Shown: piece by piece, positions 7,273-15,925 of the stretch
How the letters are laid out: every line of letters starts with the position of its first letter
Numbering within the stretch: position 1 is the stretch's first letter
Source of the DNA: an uncultured Muribaculaceae bacterium
GTDB lineage: Bacteria; Bacteroidota; Bacteroidia; Bacteroidales; Muribaculaceae
Reading direction: 5' to 3'
DNA: 41,883 nucleotides
Assembly (NCBI GenBank): GCA_947176745.1
Contig: CAMWRV010000022.1
Location: forward strand, 1 to 41,883
The notes under the pieces: model-generated
The model's input: the letters and a program-made list of their open reading frames with translations, nothing else
What the model was told of the DNA's origin: nothing
Database searches by the model: none
Made by a program: the position numbers and the translations under genes

Positions 7273-9459
7273 TCAGGTATTATGCACTTTATCAAATAAA
7301 GGTTTTAGTATTTTATGATATGCTGTGTTTCCGAAATTGATTACCACAAGATTCTCTCTTGCTCGTGTTATCCCAGTGTAAAGCAATTCATTAAATTCTT
7401 CTTTGGATGTGTTGTTTTCTACAATTAGAAATATTGCTTGGCTTTCCCATCCTTTAAAAGAATGAATGGTAGAAACCTTGACCATCCCACAATTCATCCA
7501 AAAATTCATTTTTTTATTTTTGCGAATAAATTCGTAATCCGCATTATTGACTAATATCCTAAAGGCAGATATTGAATCTGCATAATGTTCCAACCATGCT
7601 TCAAAAGCATCTTTTGATATTTTGCATTTGTTGCAGGTCTCTCGTAATATCTCATTTAGCCGTTCAGGATATTTCTTATAAATTTCAGATGTGGCTAATA
7701 ATAATGCGATATAAGATTTGAGTTTAGATATTTGCCAATCATTTAAATTTGTATTGTTAGGGAAATGTATTTTAACCAAGTGTTTAAAAATGTTACCAAA
7801 CCATGGGTTATCTCTTTCACTAATAAAGTTCAATTGATTACGGTACATGATTTCAGGAGTTTCAAACATAGTTTTTGTTTTCTCTCTTGAAAGCAATCTA
7901 TAATAATGGTCAAATTCCCGTAATAAAGGCGTTGTATATCCTAATATCGTTATATCGTTAGGAGAAACATTATTAATCCTATTTAAGATGTTTTCATGAA
8001 CTATTGTATAAAGTGTAGAAACTATTTGTGCATTTGAAAGATAGATATAGTTGACATATCCTTCTTTCTCAAATGAATCAAACAATCCTATTCCATTTTG
8101 CTCTGAAAAATCATCAATGTCGTATTTCTCATTGAACAGCGCACGTTGAAAAGCTATTGTCAAATCTCTAATTTTGGAATCTGAACGATAGCATTTCTTT
8201 AATTCTGTTGGACGAACAGGGATATTAGTAACGACATCTTTATTAGCAATCGGATTCCCATATATGTTTTGTTTCACATCGCCAAAAAGCATATATTCTC
8301 CACCCTCAGCTAAAAATGAATTTTTTATGATATTCATCCAACTTCGCTTATAATCTTGAATCTCATCAATTAAAATGGTATCGTATGGCACAATTCTATC
8401 CTTATAATGCTCAAATAAATGTTCGTTTGAATAATAGCTTGCATCAAGGTATGCGGATATCTCGCCCCCTTTAATGCTTTGTGGAACTTTTATGTCAATG
8501 CCCATGTTGTTTAATTCGGCATTTATGAATTGATGATAATTGATTATTATAAAGTCTTGAATGATAAATTCCTGCTGAACTTGCATCAACTTATCATGAA
8601 TAAAATTCCGTAGAGTTAGGTTATAGGTAAGTATTAAGATTTTAGGATTGGGGTTATCCTTTTTTAGCCGGAGGTATGCTTGCACAGCTCTTGCCACGAG
8701 GACTGTGGTTTTTCCTGAACCAAACACTCCTTTTACTCTCATCTGTTTAACTTGTCGAGTAATCACTTCTGTTTGGCGATTGTCGTAGACAATGGTTTGC
8801 CCATCTGTCATCATGTGGACAGTGGGAGTAAGGATTCTTTTAAAATTATTATAAAGTTCTTCCGTAAAATAAAGTGATTGCCAATTAGCATTTATGTGGA
8901 ATTTCGCAAGCACATTATTTAGTCCACCATTTTGTAACGAATCGCAACCAATTAATCCAATATTGTAATTCAGAAAATCCAAATATCTTTTATCCCCCTT
9001 GAAAGGAATAATCATGAGTTCCTCAATTTCCGTAGCATCGGCTTTGTGAAAGTAAACGGCACATCCTACGATATTGAAATTCTTGATGTTTTGAATTTTA
9101 AGATTTAATAAAGAGTCTATATGTAAATCAAATAGATTTTCCTTGTATTTAAGGACTTGGTCTATCGGCGATTTTTCTACAGAATCTTCGTTGTTATGTG
9201 GGTTTACAAAATGCCACTTCTTCCGCTCGTCGATATAGTGATGAGATAAAATCCAATCTTTAACTTCAATAATTAGAACCCCGTGTCCTTTACGGAGAAT
9301 TATAATATCGGGGCGGTCACCATTTAAATAAGGATTAAAGAAAACTTCATAGCTGTCATCTAAAGTTTTTTCTAAATGGCGTAGTAATGTCAATTCTCCG
9401 TCTGTAGGCTTAACTTTAAAACGGAGAATCGTTTCAATTGATGGTATTAACTGCGCCAT
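7273..9459 (-). CDS. NERD-domain nuclease fused to an SF1 (UvrD-like) helicase
   Basis: A 728-residue two-domain protein. Residues about 15-75 form a NERD (nuclease-related) domain with the PD-(D/E)xK pattern: GE21-22, D51 (RPDII), E65 and K67 (IEVKD). The helicase part has Walker A GVFGSGKTT (244-252), Walker B IDEIQD (364-369), CYRSD, the motif V-like TIHSFKGWE and motif VI YTGITRARE near the C-terminus. Such fusions act on DNA, and several nuclease-SF1 helicase fusions are phage-defence proteins; defence here is inference from architecture and neighbours. The gene stands alone: a promoter lies 74 bp upstream, and the paired-GTAC blocks at 9597 and 7211 bracket it. No defect is seen in the motifs. 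Confidence 0.88.
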   Translation of the reverse strand: MAQLIPSIETILRFKVKPTDGELTLLRHLEKTLDDSYEVFFNPYLNGDRPDIIILRKGHGVLIIEVKDWILSHHYIDERKKWHFVNPHNNEDSVEKSPIDQVLKYKENLFDLHIDSLLNLKIQNIKNFNIVGCAVYFHKADATEIEELMIIPFKGDKRYLDFLNYNIGLIGCDSLQNGGLNNVLAKFHINANWQSLYFTEELYNNFKRILTPTVHMMTDGQTIVYDNRQTEVITRQVKQMRVKGVFGSGKTTVLVARAVQAYLRLKKDNPNPKILILTYNLTLRNFIHDKLMQVQQEFIIQDFIIINYHQFINAELNNMGIDIKVPQSIKGGEISAYLDASYYSNEHLFEHYKDRIVPYDTILIDEIQDYKRSWMNIIKNSFLAEGGEYMLFGDVKQNIYGNPIANKDVVTNIPVRPTELKKCYRSDSKIRDLTIAFQRALFNEKYDIDDFSEQNGIGLFDSFEKEGYVNYIYLSNAQIVSTLYTIVHENILNRINNVSPNDITILGYTTPLLREFDHYYRLLSREKTKTMFETPEIMYRNQLNFISERDNPWFGNIFKHLVKIHFPNNTNLNDWQISKLKSYIALLLATSEIYKKYPERLNEILRETCNKCKISKDAFEAWLEHYADSISAFRILVNNADYEFIRKNKKMNFWMNCGMVKVSTIHSFKGWESQAIFLIVENNTSKEEFNELLYTGITRARENLVVINFGNTAYHKILKPLFDKVHNT

Positions 9460-9532
9460 TCAAAAAGTCGCTATAAGGTTTCGCCTTATGCCCCATACTT
9501 CATTAACAGTATGCTGAATGCTAAGGCTTAAC

Positions 9533-9541
9533 GCAAAATTA
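9533..9541 (-). promoter_or_regulatory. -7 box (TAATTTTGC) for the NERD-helicase gene
   Basis: Matches TAnnTTTGC on the minus strand, with a leader of roughly 65 nt to the ATG at 9459. The sequence around it (ATGTCAGA...GCTAATTTTGC) resembles that around the mntA promoter. Confidence 0.6.
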
Positions 9542-9596
9542 GCGAAAATCTCTGACATAGAGGCTTTATCAAAGCAAGAATCATTCAATTTCAAAC

Positions 9597-9647
9597 GTAC
9601 TTTTTCTGGATCTGTCCTATGAAATGGATTATTTCTGAAAAATGTAC
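9597..9647. repeat. 51-bp paired-GTAC block, copy B
   Basis: Begins GTACTTTTTCTG and ends AAAAATGTAC; 33 of 51 positions match copy A at 7211-7261 without gaps. It lies upstream of the NERD-helicase promoter, directly after the terminator of the lipoprotein gene. Confidence 0.6.
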
Positions 9648-9685
9648 AAAAAAACAGCACCGATGCGAAAGTGCAATGGTGCTGT
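9648..9685 (-). terminator. Rho-independent terminator of the lipoprotein gene
   Basis: Perfect 8-bp stem ACAGCACC (9654-9661) with GGTGCTGT (9678-9685), followed on the minus strand by seven T residues (9648-9654). It ends the transcript of the genes at 9707-10645. Confidence 0.85.
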
Positions 9686-9706
9686 ATTGGATGAGCGAGG
9701 GAATTT

Positions 9707-10087
9707 CTATTTGACTCTTTTCAAATCAAATGTACCATATCGGTTGTCGGTCAATGTCATTGTATCTCCTTTGATGAATCCGGTGACATTGTAATCATCG
9801 AATCTTACGCTGAACGCACCCGTCCTGGAATCGTAAGTATAGGTGCATTCGCCACGTTGGTAGATTGTGGTTGAATTAGGCTCATAGACCGTTACAACAC
9901 ACTTTGAGGCATCTTTTACCTCCACCTTGGTAGGATAGCCCGTGTGCGGATTTACCGCTTCCCAAACCGAGCCAATTAGGTCATTGACAGTTTGGGGTTC
10001 GTCCTTGTCATCATCGCTACAAGAAGCGAAGCTGACACACGCAAGCATTGCAAAGAGCGCAAGCGTGAGAAGTTTGATTTTCTTCAT
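9707..10087 (-). CDS. Small lipoprotein with lipocalin-like beta domain
   Basis: A 126-residue lipoprotein: a lysine-rich start, a hydrophobic stretch and a lipobox FASC with Cys23, followed by DDDKDE, acidic residues that in this phylum often favour export to the cell surface. The mature part (about 100 residues) is beta-rich with the WEAVNP...YTYDSRTGAFSVRFDD pattern of Bacteroidales lipocalin-like/DUF domains. It lies 36 bp after the outer-membrane barrel gene and shares its transcript. Function unknown. Confidence 0.75.
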   Translation of the reverse strand: MKKIKLLTLALFAMLACVSFASCSDDDKDEPQTVNDLIGSVWEAVNPHTGYPTKVEVKDASKCVVTVYEPNSTTIYQRGECTYTYDSRTGAFSVRFDDYNVTGFIKGDTMTLTDNRYGTFDLKRVK

Positions 10088-10123
10088 CTTGTTGATTGTT
10101 GTTAAAGGGTTGATTATATGGAG

Positions 10124-10645
10124 TTAAAACTCTATTCCGAGTTTAAAACACAGACCTCCGGTGTCTATGTTGCAAGTGCGACCAGACGCTATCGGCGCAA
10201 TGTCCTGGTCACGATGCAGTATATATTCGACAGCCACATCTATGGCAAATCTCTTGGATGTGGCAAATGAGCAACCGATTTCAGGAGCGAAGTATAAGCC
10301 AGATGTTCCGTTTCCGTTGAATGTGAGTTGCCCGCCTATCTTGGCTTCGCCATATGGGGAAATCCGTACTTTTAGTAGATAACCGCGAATGTCTGCGAAA
10401 ATGGGGATGTATCCGGCATCGTAAGATCCCGAAGAATAATAGTTGATTCCGGCACCGCCTCCGACAAACAGATGCGGATTGAATTGGTAGCCGTGGATTG
10501 TCAGAGCCTCAAAACTGACATCCTCCGAGAGAAGAATCCACCCTGCGTTCACCATGCCTTTGTACCCTTTGTTGATTTGGGCGGTTGCTGTTCCGGCAAG
10601 CATGAGGATTGCAAAGGCGAATGATAGAAGCCTTTTTGCTTTCAT
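10124..10645 (-). CDS. Outer-membrane beta-barrel protein
   Basis: A 173-residue protein with a clear signal peptide (MKAKRLLSFAFAILMLAGTATAQ, cleaved near residue 22), then alternating strands rich in glycine and aromatic residues and a C-terminal strand ending in phenylalanine (CFKLGIEF), typical of small outer-membrane barrels. No catalytic motif is seen. First gene of a two-gene unit with the lipoprotein downstream; the start was chosen by the signal peptide. Confidence 0.75.
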   Translation of the reverse strand: MKAKRLLSFAFAILMLAGTATAQINKGYKGMVNAGWILLSEDVSFEALTIHGYQFNPHLFVGGGAGINYYSSGSYDAGYIPIFADIRGYLLKVRISPYGEAKIGGQLTFNGNGTSGLYFAPEIGCSFATSKRFAIDVAVEYILHRDQDIAPIASGRTCNIDTGGLCFKLGIEF

Positions 10646-10835
10646 ATTAATTGCGTGTTCCCCAATCCTCTACGGAACGGCTAAGTTATCAAACGACAAA
10701 AGCGTGAGGACTGTATCTTGCTTATCCAACTATCAGGCTTCTCGCATTTGCCTATGGGACGGATAACTCACAAACGTGAGTACTCACTAATGACTCACTC
10801 ACCACCTCTGTATTCTGCGCCATTCTGAAATTTTG

Positions 10836-10878
10836 GCAAAAAGAAAAAGCACTGAAAATCAAGTGATTTCAGTGCTTT
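10836..10878 (-). terminator. Rho-independent terminator after tRNA-Lys
   Basis: Perfect 12-bp stem AAAGCACTGAAA (10846-10857) with TTTCAGTGCTTT (10867-10878), followed on the minus strand by TTTTTCTTTTT. It lies about 25 bp past the tRNA 3' end. Confidence 0.85.
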
Positions 10879-10902
10879 GCGGCGTTTTGCCATTTTTGAT
10901 TG

Positions 10903-10975
10903 TGACCCCGGTGGGGCTCGAACCCACGACCCAATGATTAAGAGTCATTTGCTCTACCAACTGAGCCACGGAGTC
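10903..10975 (-). tRNA. tRNA-Lys(CTT)
   Basis: A complete 73-nt cloverleaf on the minus strand: acceptor GACTCCG/CGGGGTC with one G·T pair, D-arm GCTC/GAGC, anticodon stem AATGA/TCATT with loop CTCTTAA (anticodon CTT), T-arm GTGGG-TTCGAGC-CCCAC and discriminator A. CCA is not encoded. It has its own promoter and terminator. Confidence 0.95.
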
Positions 10976-11014
10976 ATTGCGTGCGGAGGCGTTGGTGTCC
11001 TTCCGTTTGCGAGT

Positions 11015-11047
11015 GCAAAGTTAATGCGATATTTTGAGTTTTCCAAA
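11015..11047 (-). promoter_or_regulatory. Promoter of tRNA-Lys
   Basis: -7 box TAACTTTGC (11015-11023) and -33 box TTTG (11044-11047) on the minus strand, 20 bp apart, an almost ideal Bacteroidetes sigma-ABfr promoter. It lies about 40 bp upstream of the tRNA. Confidence 0.8.
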
Positions 11048-11138
11048 TATTTCGGTGTTTTTTTTGACTTGAACGTGTATTTTTCGCGTTTTTAACGCTT
11101 TTTTAAGGTGTGTTCTTCACTATCTATCACTTTTTTAC

Positions 11139-11146
11139 TATCTTTG
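11139..11146 (+). promoter_or_regulatory. Possible -7 box for the OmpA/TPR lipoprotein gene
   Basis: TATCTTTG matches TAnnTTTG, but it lies about 150 bp upstream of the start codon and no clear -33 box accompanies it. The rest of 10976-11298 shows only the tRNA-Lys promoter. Confidence 0.35.
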
Positions 11147-11298
11147 GGAGTTGTTTAGATCGCTTGCTTTATTATATCTTGCCTTATTATGATTATGATG
11201 AGGCTTGTGTCTGAACATACTTTTACGGATTAATGCGCCATGTGTCGCTGATGTCCGTAAGAACAACCGCGTGAACTTAGTTATAAAAACATAATGTC

Positions 11299-12996
11299 AT
11301 GAACAGCAAAATTATGTATCTGGCTCTTGGTGCCGTCGTGCTCGGCATGACGGGCTGCTCGAAGAAGCTCGGCCAGTTCAAGAGTGATTATTTCTCTACC
11401 ACTCCCACTCCGCTTGAGACTGTGGGCGAGATGGTGCCCGGTACGGTCAAGGGCAATCTTCCTCCCAAATTCATGGTGAAGAACGCCAAGGTCACCGCAA
11501 CTCCCGTGATCCAGTGGTCGACCGGCTTCGGCACTACAGGCGAGGTTTCTGCACAGCCTGTCATCTTCCAGGGCGAGGATGTGCGCGCCAACGGCCAGGT
11601 GGTCAACTACTCCAACGGCGGAATGGTGAGCATACCTTTCTCGCTCCAGTATCTTCCTGAAATGGCCAAAAGTGATCTTTTCCTTGATTTCTCGGTTGAC
11701 CAGAACGGCAAGATCTACACTCTTCCCCGCGTGAAAGTGGGTGAAGGCGTGGTGGCCACCTCCACTCTTGCATCGGCCAAGACAGTGCGTCCGGCCGTGG
11801 CTAAAGACAACTTCCAGAAAGTCATAACCGAAAAATACAGCGCCGACATCCACTTCCTTATCAATCAGGCCAACATCCGCGCCAACCAGACAGACAAGGC
11901 TGATTATATCGACCTCAACAAGAAGCTGATGGAGGCCAACAGCGCGGCCAACCAGGAGATAGCCGGCATAACCATCAATTCTTACGCATCGCCCGAAGGA
12001 TCGCTTGAGTTCAACACCGCTCTTGCCGAGAAGCGCGAGGCCAACACCACCAAGCTGATGGAAAGCCAGCTCAAGAAAGACAAGATCACCGAGTTCGGCG
12101 AGTTGACAGCTTCGTTCACTCCCGAAGACTGGGAAGGTTTCGAGAAACTTGTGGAGAAGAGCAACATCCAGGACAAAGACCTTATCATCAGCGTACTCAA
12201 GCTCTATCCCGATCCCGTGGACCGCGAGCGCGAGATCCGCAACCTTTCGTCTGTCTTCAACGAACTTGCCGACCAGATCCTTCCCCAGCTCCGCTATTCG
12301 CGCGTGATGGCTACCATCAACACTCTTGGCAAGAGCGACCAGGAACTTGTGGATCTCTTCAACAAGGATCCCAAGCAGCTTACAGAAGAGGAGATACTGT
12401 ATATCGCCACCCTCACAGACGACAATCTCAAGAAGATGGAGGTCTACAACACTGCGGCTGAACTCAATTCCAAAGATTACCGCACATTCAACAACCTCGG
12501 CATGACACAGTATATAGCCGGTGACTATGAGGGCGCACAGGCCAATTTCGAGCATGCACACCGTCTGAACCCCACTGCCAAGGAGCCTGAGATGAACCTC
12601 GGTCTGATCTCGATGCTCAATCATGACTACAAGAAAGCCAACGAGCAGTTCGGCGCGGCAGCCGGAGTTCCTGAGACAGCCGACGCGATGGGCGTGTACT
12701 ACCTCGCGCAGGGAGACCTTCAGAAAGCTATCCGCACATTTGGCGACCAGAAGACTAACAACGCCGCTCTCGCCCAGATTCTCAACAAGAATTACACCGA
12801 GGCACGCGACATACTCGGCGCCATCAAGACCCCCGACGCAACCACATACTACCTGTCGGCTGTGCTAGGCGCACGCACCAACAACCAGAACATGGTGATC
12901 AACAATCTCCGTCAGGCTGTCAAGCTTGACAAGAACCTTCTGCAGCGCGCACAGAGCGACCTTGAGTTTGCAGGCTACAATCTCTCTATGCTCTGA
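11299..12996 (+). CDS. Lipoprotein with OmpA-like and TPR domains
   Basis: A 565-residue lipoprotein: signal segment ending in GMTGC with Cys20, a beta-rich region to about residue 170, an OmpA-like segment near 185-260 (IHFLINQANIRANQ..., INSYASPEG...NTALAEKREA, the pattern of the peptidoglycan-binding fold), and helical TPR-type repeats from about 370 onwards (LGMTQYIAGDYEGAQANFEHA and following). It is probably anchored in the outer membrane facing the periplasm and may link membrane and cell wall; the role is inferred. Codon use is that of a strongly expressed core gene, and the antisense strand is open for long stretches as a result. A terminator follows closely. Confidence 0.85.
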   Translation: MNSKIMYLALGAVVLGMTGCSKKLGQFKSDYFSTTPTPLETVGEMVPGTVKGNLPPKFMVKNAKVTATPVIQWSTGFGTTGEVSAQPVIFQGEDVRANGQVVNYSNGGMVSIPFSLQYLPEMAKSDLFLDFSVDQNGKIYTLPRVKVGEGVVATSTLASAKTVRPAVAKDNFQKVITEKYSADIHFLINQANIRANQTDKADYIDLNKKLMEANSAANQEIAGITINSYASPEGSLEFNTALAEKREANTTKLMESQLKKDKITEFGELTASFTPEDWEGFEKLVEKSNIQDKDLIISVLKLYPDPVDREREIRNLSSVFNELADQILPQLRYSRVMATINTLGKSDQELVDLFNKDPKQLTEEEILYIATLTDDNLKKMEVYNTAAELNSKDYRTFNNLGMTQYIAGDYEGAQANFEHAHRLNPTAKEPEMNLGLISMLNHDYKKANEQFGAAAGVPETADAMGVYYLAQGDLQKAIRTFGDQKTNNAALAQILNKNYTEARDILGAIKTPDATTYYLSAVLGARTNNQNMVINNLRQAVKLDKNLLQRAQSDLEFAGYNLSML

Positions 12997-13030
12997 CTTA
13001 GTCAGACTGACAGAAACATACGACATCATC

Positions 13031-13061
13031 AAGGAGATCCCTTTTACGGGGTCTCCTTTTT
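13031..13061 (+). terminator. Rho-independent terminator after the OmpA/TPR lipoprotein gene
   Basis: Stem GGAGATCCC (13033-13041) with GGGGTCTCC (13048-13056), one wobble pair, followed by TTTTTATT. It separates the lipoprotein gene from polA. Confidence 0.85.
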
Positions 13062-13102
13062 ATTATTTTATACGCACTCAGGCATTACGGCGTTATAAGT
13101 AT

Positions 13103-15892
13103 ATGAAGAAGCTTTTTTTACTCGATGCGTATGCACTGATATTCAGAGCATATTACGCACTTATAAAAATGCCGCGCATCACACAGGCCGGATTCAACAC
13201 ATCGGCCATATTCGGATTTGTCAATACACTTGAGGAACTTCTGCGCAAGGAGAATCCATCGCATGTGGCGGTATGTTTTGATCCGCCGGGCCCGACGTTC
13301 CGCAACGAGGCTTACGAAGGATACAAGGCCGAACGTTCCGAGACTCCGGAAGACATAAAGCTTTCGATACCCTTCATAAAGGAAATAATAAAGGCATACA
13401 GCATCCCCGTGGTAGAAGTGGCCGGATATGAGGCCGACGACGTGATCGGCACTCTTGCCCGGATGGCAGAGAAAGAGGGATTCACCACCTACATGATGAC
13501 CCCCGACAAAGATTACGGACAGCTTGTCAGCGCCAACGTGCTGCAATACAAACCCGCCTACCGCGGCCAGGACTTCGAGATTCGCGGAGAGGAGGAGGTC
13601 TGCACACGCTACGGACTTGAACGCCCGTCGCAGGTGATCGACCTGCTCGCACTTATGGGCGACAAGATCGACAATATTCCCGGTTGTCCCGGAGTGGGGG
13701 AGAAGACCGCTGTCAAACTCATCTCGGAATTCGGGTCTGTGGAAAATCTGATAGACAACACCGGTCAGCTCAAGGGTGCGCTCCGTAAAAAAGTGGAGGA
13801 TAACGCCGAACAGATAAAGTTCTCAAAATATCTCGCCACCATATGCACCGATGTGCCTGTCGGAGTGGTACCCGACGATCTCGTGCGCCGTCCAGCCGAC
13901 CGAGACAAGCTGTTTGCCATATTCCGCGAACTTGAGTTCAAGACTCTCGCCGACCGTGTGGCCCGGCGTCTCGACAGTGAAGCCGGCACAGGAGAGAAAA
14001 CTATCGGTCCGGCAGGTGCTCCGTCGCTTTTCGACGATGCTGATTTCGGTCAGCCATCCGGTGATAAGGCCGAGCCGGCCGCTCCGGCGACAGTGAAGAC
14101 AGACATGTCGGGAGCAGACTACAGAATAGCCGACAATCGCGAGACGCTTGAAGAAATGAAGCGGATGCTTGCGGATGCCAACCACTGCGGCCTCCACATT
14201 GCGGCCGAGGGGGAGAACGACATGATGAGCGTATGGACCGGCGCGGCAATCGCACCGGCGGAGGGGAAGGCATTCTTCATACCGGCCTCGTTCGAGGAGG
14301 GCACAGCCGCAGTGATCGATCTGATGGCACGCGGCGACATAGAGAAAGTCACGGCAAACGCCAAGCGCGACTATGTGACGGCAAGTCGCCGGCGCACTGA
14401 CAACGCTCCCGCTCTCGCAAACTTCTTCGACGTCTCGCTGGCACACTATGTGATACAGCCGGAGATGCGTCACGGCATCGACTCACTCTCCTCTCTCTAT
14501 CTCGGACATGATGTCGCGCCCGCTCCCGCTTCATCACGCAAGAACGCCGGAAAGAAGCCGGAAAATGAAGAGGAAAGAATAAGAATCGCGATGCAGGCAT
14601 GCGAGCTTGCCGACGTCACCCTGCGTCTTGCCGCGCCGCTGCGCGAGGCTGTTGTCAGCAACGGTATGGAGGCTCTCCTGCGCGATGTGGAGATGCCGCT
14701 CGTGAGCGTTCTCGCCGAGATGGAAATCACCGGAGTAAGGATCGACACCGCCGCCCTTAAAGAGGCCGAGACCGACATGAACGGCCGCATCGCAGCACTT
14801 GAAAAAGAGATACATGAACTCGCCGGCGAAGAATTCAACGTCGGCTCACCGGCCAAGGTGGGAGAGATACTTTTCGACCGTCTCGGTCTGGATCCCAAAG
14901 CAAAGAAAACCAAGACCGGCCAGTACAGCACGAGCGAGGATGTGCTCGAAAAGCTGATACCGCTCCATCCCATAGCCGGGAAAATCATAGAATACCGCGC
15001 GCTCAAGAAGCTGCTCAGCACATACATAACCGCTCTTCCCGCCGCCATCAATCCGGAGACGGGGCGCGTACACACCAACTACAACCAGACAGTCACCGCC
15101 ACAGGGCGTCTCTCTTCGTCGGCCCCCAACCTTCAGAACATACCTGTCCGCGACGACGAGGGGCGCGAGATAAGACGTGCCTTCATCGCCGATCCAGGCT
15201 GCGTGTTCCTTTCCGCCGACTATTCGCAGATCGAGCTGCGACTGCTCGCCGACTTCAGCCACGACGAGATAATGCTCGACGCCTTCCGTCACGGCAAAGA
15301 CATACATGCCATAACGGCAGCCAAAATCTACCACAAGAATCCCGATGAAGTGACGGCCAACGACCGCCGTCACGCCAAGACGGCCAATTTCGGAATCATA
15401 TACGGAATTTCGGCCTTCGGACTATCGACGCGTCTCAACATTCCGCGTGCCGAGGCTAAGGAGATAATTGACAACTATTTCCTCACTTTCCCTACAATCA
15501 GGAAGTATATGTCGGACAGTGTGGAGAAAGCCCGCGAGACGGGATATGTGGAGACCCGCATGGGAAGGAAACGTATGCTTCCCGACATCAACAGCCGCAA
15601 CCCTGTGGTGCGCGGATATGCCGAACGCAATGCCGTCAACGCGCCGATACAGGGCACGGCCGCCGACATCATAAAGGTGGCGATGGTGCGTATACACAAT
15701 GAGATGAAAGAACGCGGACTGCGCTCCAAAATGATCATGCAGGTGCACGACGAACTCAACTTCAATGTGCCCGAAGATGAGACCGCCGTCATGCAGGAAC
15801 TCGTGACACGCCAGATGGAAGGCGCATGGCAGGGCGACGTGACCCTCACCGCCTCGTCGGGCGTGGCCACAAACTGGCTTGACGCCCATTGA
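13103..15892 (+). CDS. polA: DNA polymerase I
   Basis: A 929-residue family A polymerase; the frame is open further upstream, but ATG at 13103 (MKKLFLLDAYALIFRAYYAL) is the natural start. The 5'-3' exonuclease (about 1-300) has YEADDVIGT, TPDKDYGQLV and the LMGDKIDNIPGCPGVGEKTA helix-hairpin-helix. The polymerase has motif A (DYSQIELR, about 705), motif B (RRHAKTANFGIIYG, about 755) and motif C (QVHDE, about 880). The 3'-5' exonuclease-like domain (about 355-510) seems inactive: LHIAAEGE replaces the DxE of E. coli D355/E357, and QACELAD replaces Y497 and D501. The enzyme fills gaps and removes primers in replication and repair. Confidence 0.97.
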   Translation: MKKLFLLDAYALIFRAYYALIKMPRITQAGFNTSAIFGFVNTLEELLRKENPSHVAVCFDPPGPTFRNEAYEGYKAERSETPEDIKLSIPFIKEIIKAYSIPVVEVAGYEADDVIGTLARMAEKEGFTTYMMTPDKDYGQLVSANVLQYKPAYRGQDFEIRGEEEVCTRYGLERPSQVIDLLALMGDKIDNIPGCPGVGEKTAVKLISEFGSVENLIDNTGQLKGALRKKVEDNAEQIKFSKYLATICTDVPVGVVPDDLVRRPADRDKLFAIFRELEFKTLADRVARRLDSEAGTGEKTIGPAGAPSLFDDADFGQPSGDKAEPAAPATVKTDMSGADYRIADNRETLEEMKRMLADANHCGLHIAAEGENDMMSVWTGAAIAPAEGKAFFIPASFEEGTAAVIDLMARGDIEKVTANAKRDYVTASRRRTDNAPALANFFDVSLAHYVIQPEMRHGIDSLSSLYLGHDVAPAPASSRKNAGKKPENEEERIRIAMQACELADVTLRLAAPLREAVVSNGMEALLRDVEMPLVSVLAEMEITGVRIDTAALKEAETDMNGRIAALEKEIHELAGEEFNVGSPAKVGEILFDRLGLDPKAKKTKTGQYSTSEDVLEKLIPLHPIAGKIIEYRALKKLLSTYITALPAAINPETGRVHTNYNQTVTATGRLSSSAPNLQNIPVRDDEGREIRRAFIADPGCVFLSADYSQIELRLLADFSHDEIMLDAFRHGKDIHAITAAKIYHKNPDEVTANDRRHAKTANFGIIYGISAFGLSTRLNIPRAEAKEIIDNYFLTFPTIRKYMSDSVEKARETGYVETRMGRKRMLPDINSRNPVVRGYAERNAVNAPIQGTAADIIKVAMVRIHNEMKERGLRSKMIMQVHDELNFNVPEDETAVMQELVTRQMEGAWQGDVTLTASSGVATNWLDAH

Positions 15893-15925
15893 CGCGACGG
15901 CATCCGCGTCATATGCCCTCAGGCC

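Noticed and set aside
9460..9660. 66-codon frame upstream of the NERD-helicase gene
   Set aside because: It covers the promoter and the 51-bp block. Its likeness to the upstream extension of mntA (MSExxA.FAL) reflects shared promoter DNA, not protein.
11281..12624. 447-codon minus-strand open frame
   Set aside because: It lies wholly antisense to the OmpA/TPR lipoprotein gene and arises from that gene's codon bias; the product has no sensible domain.
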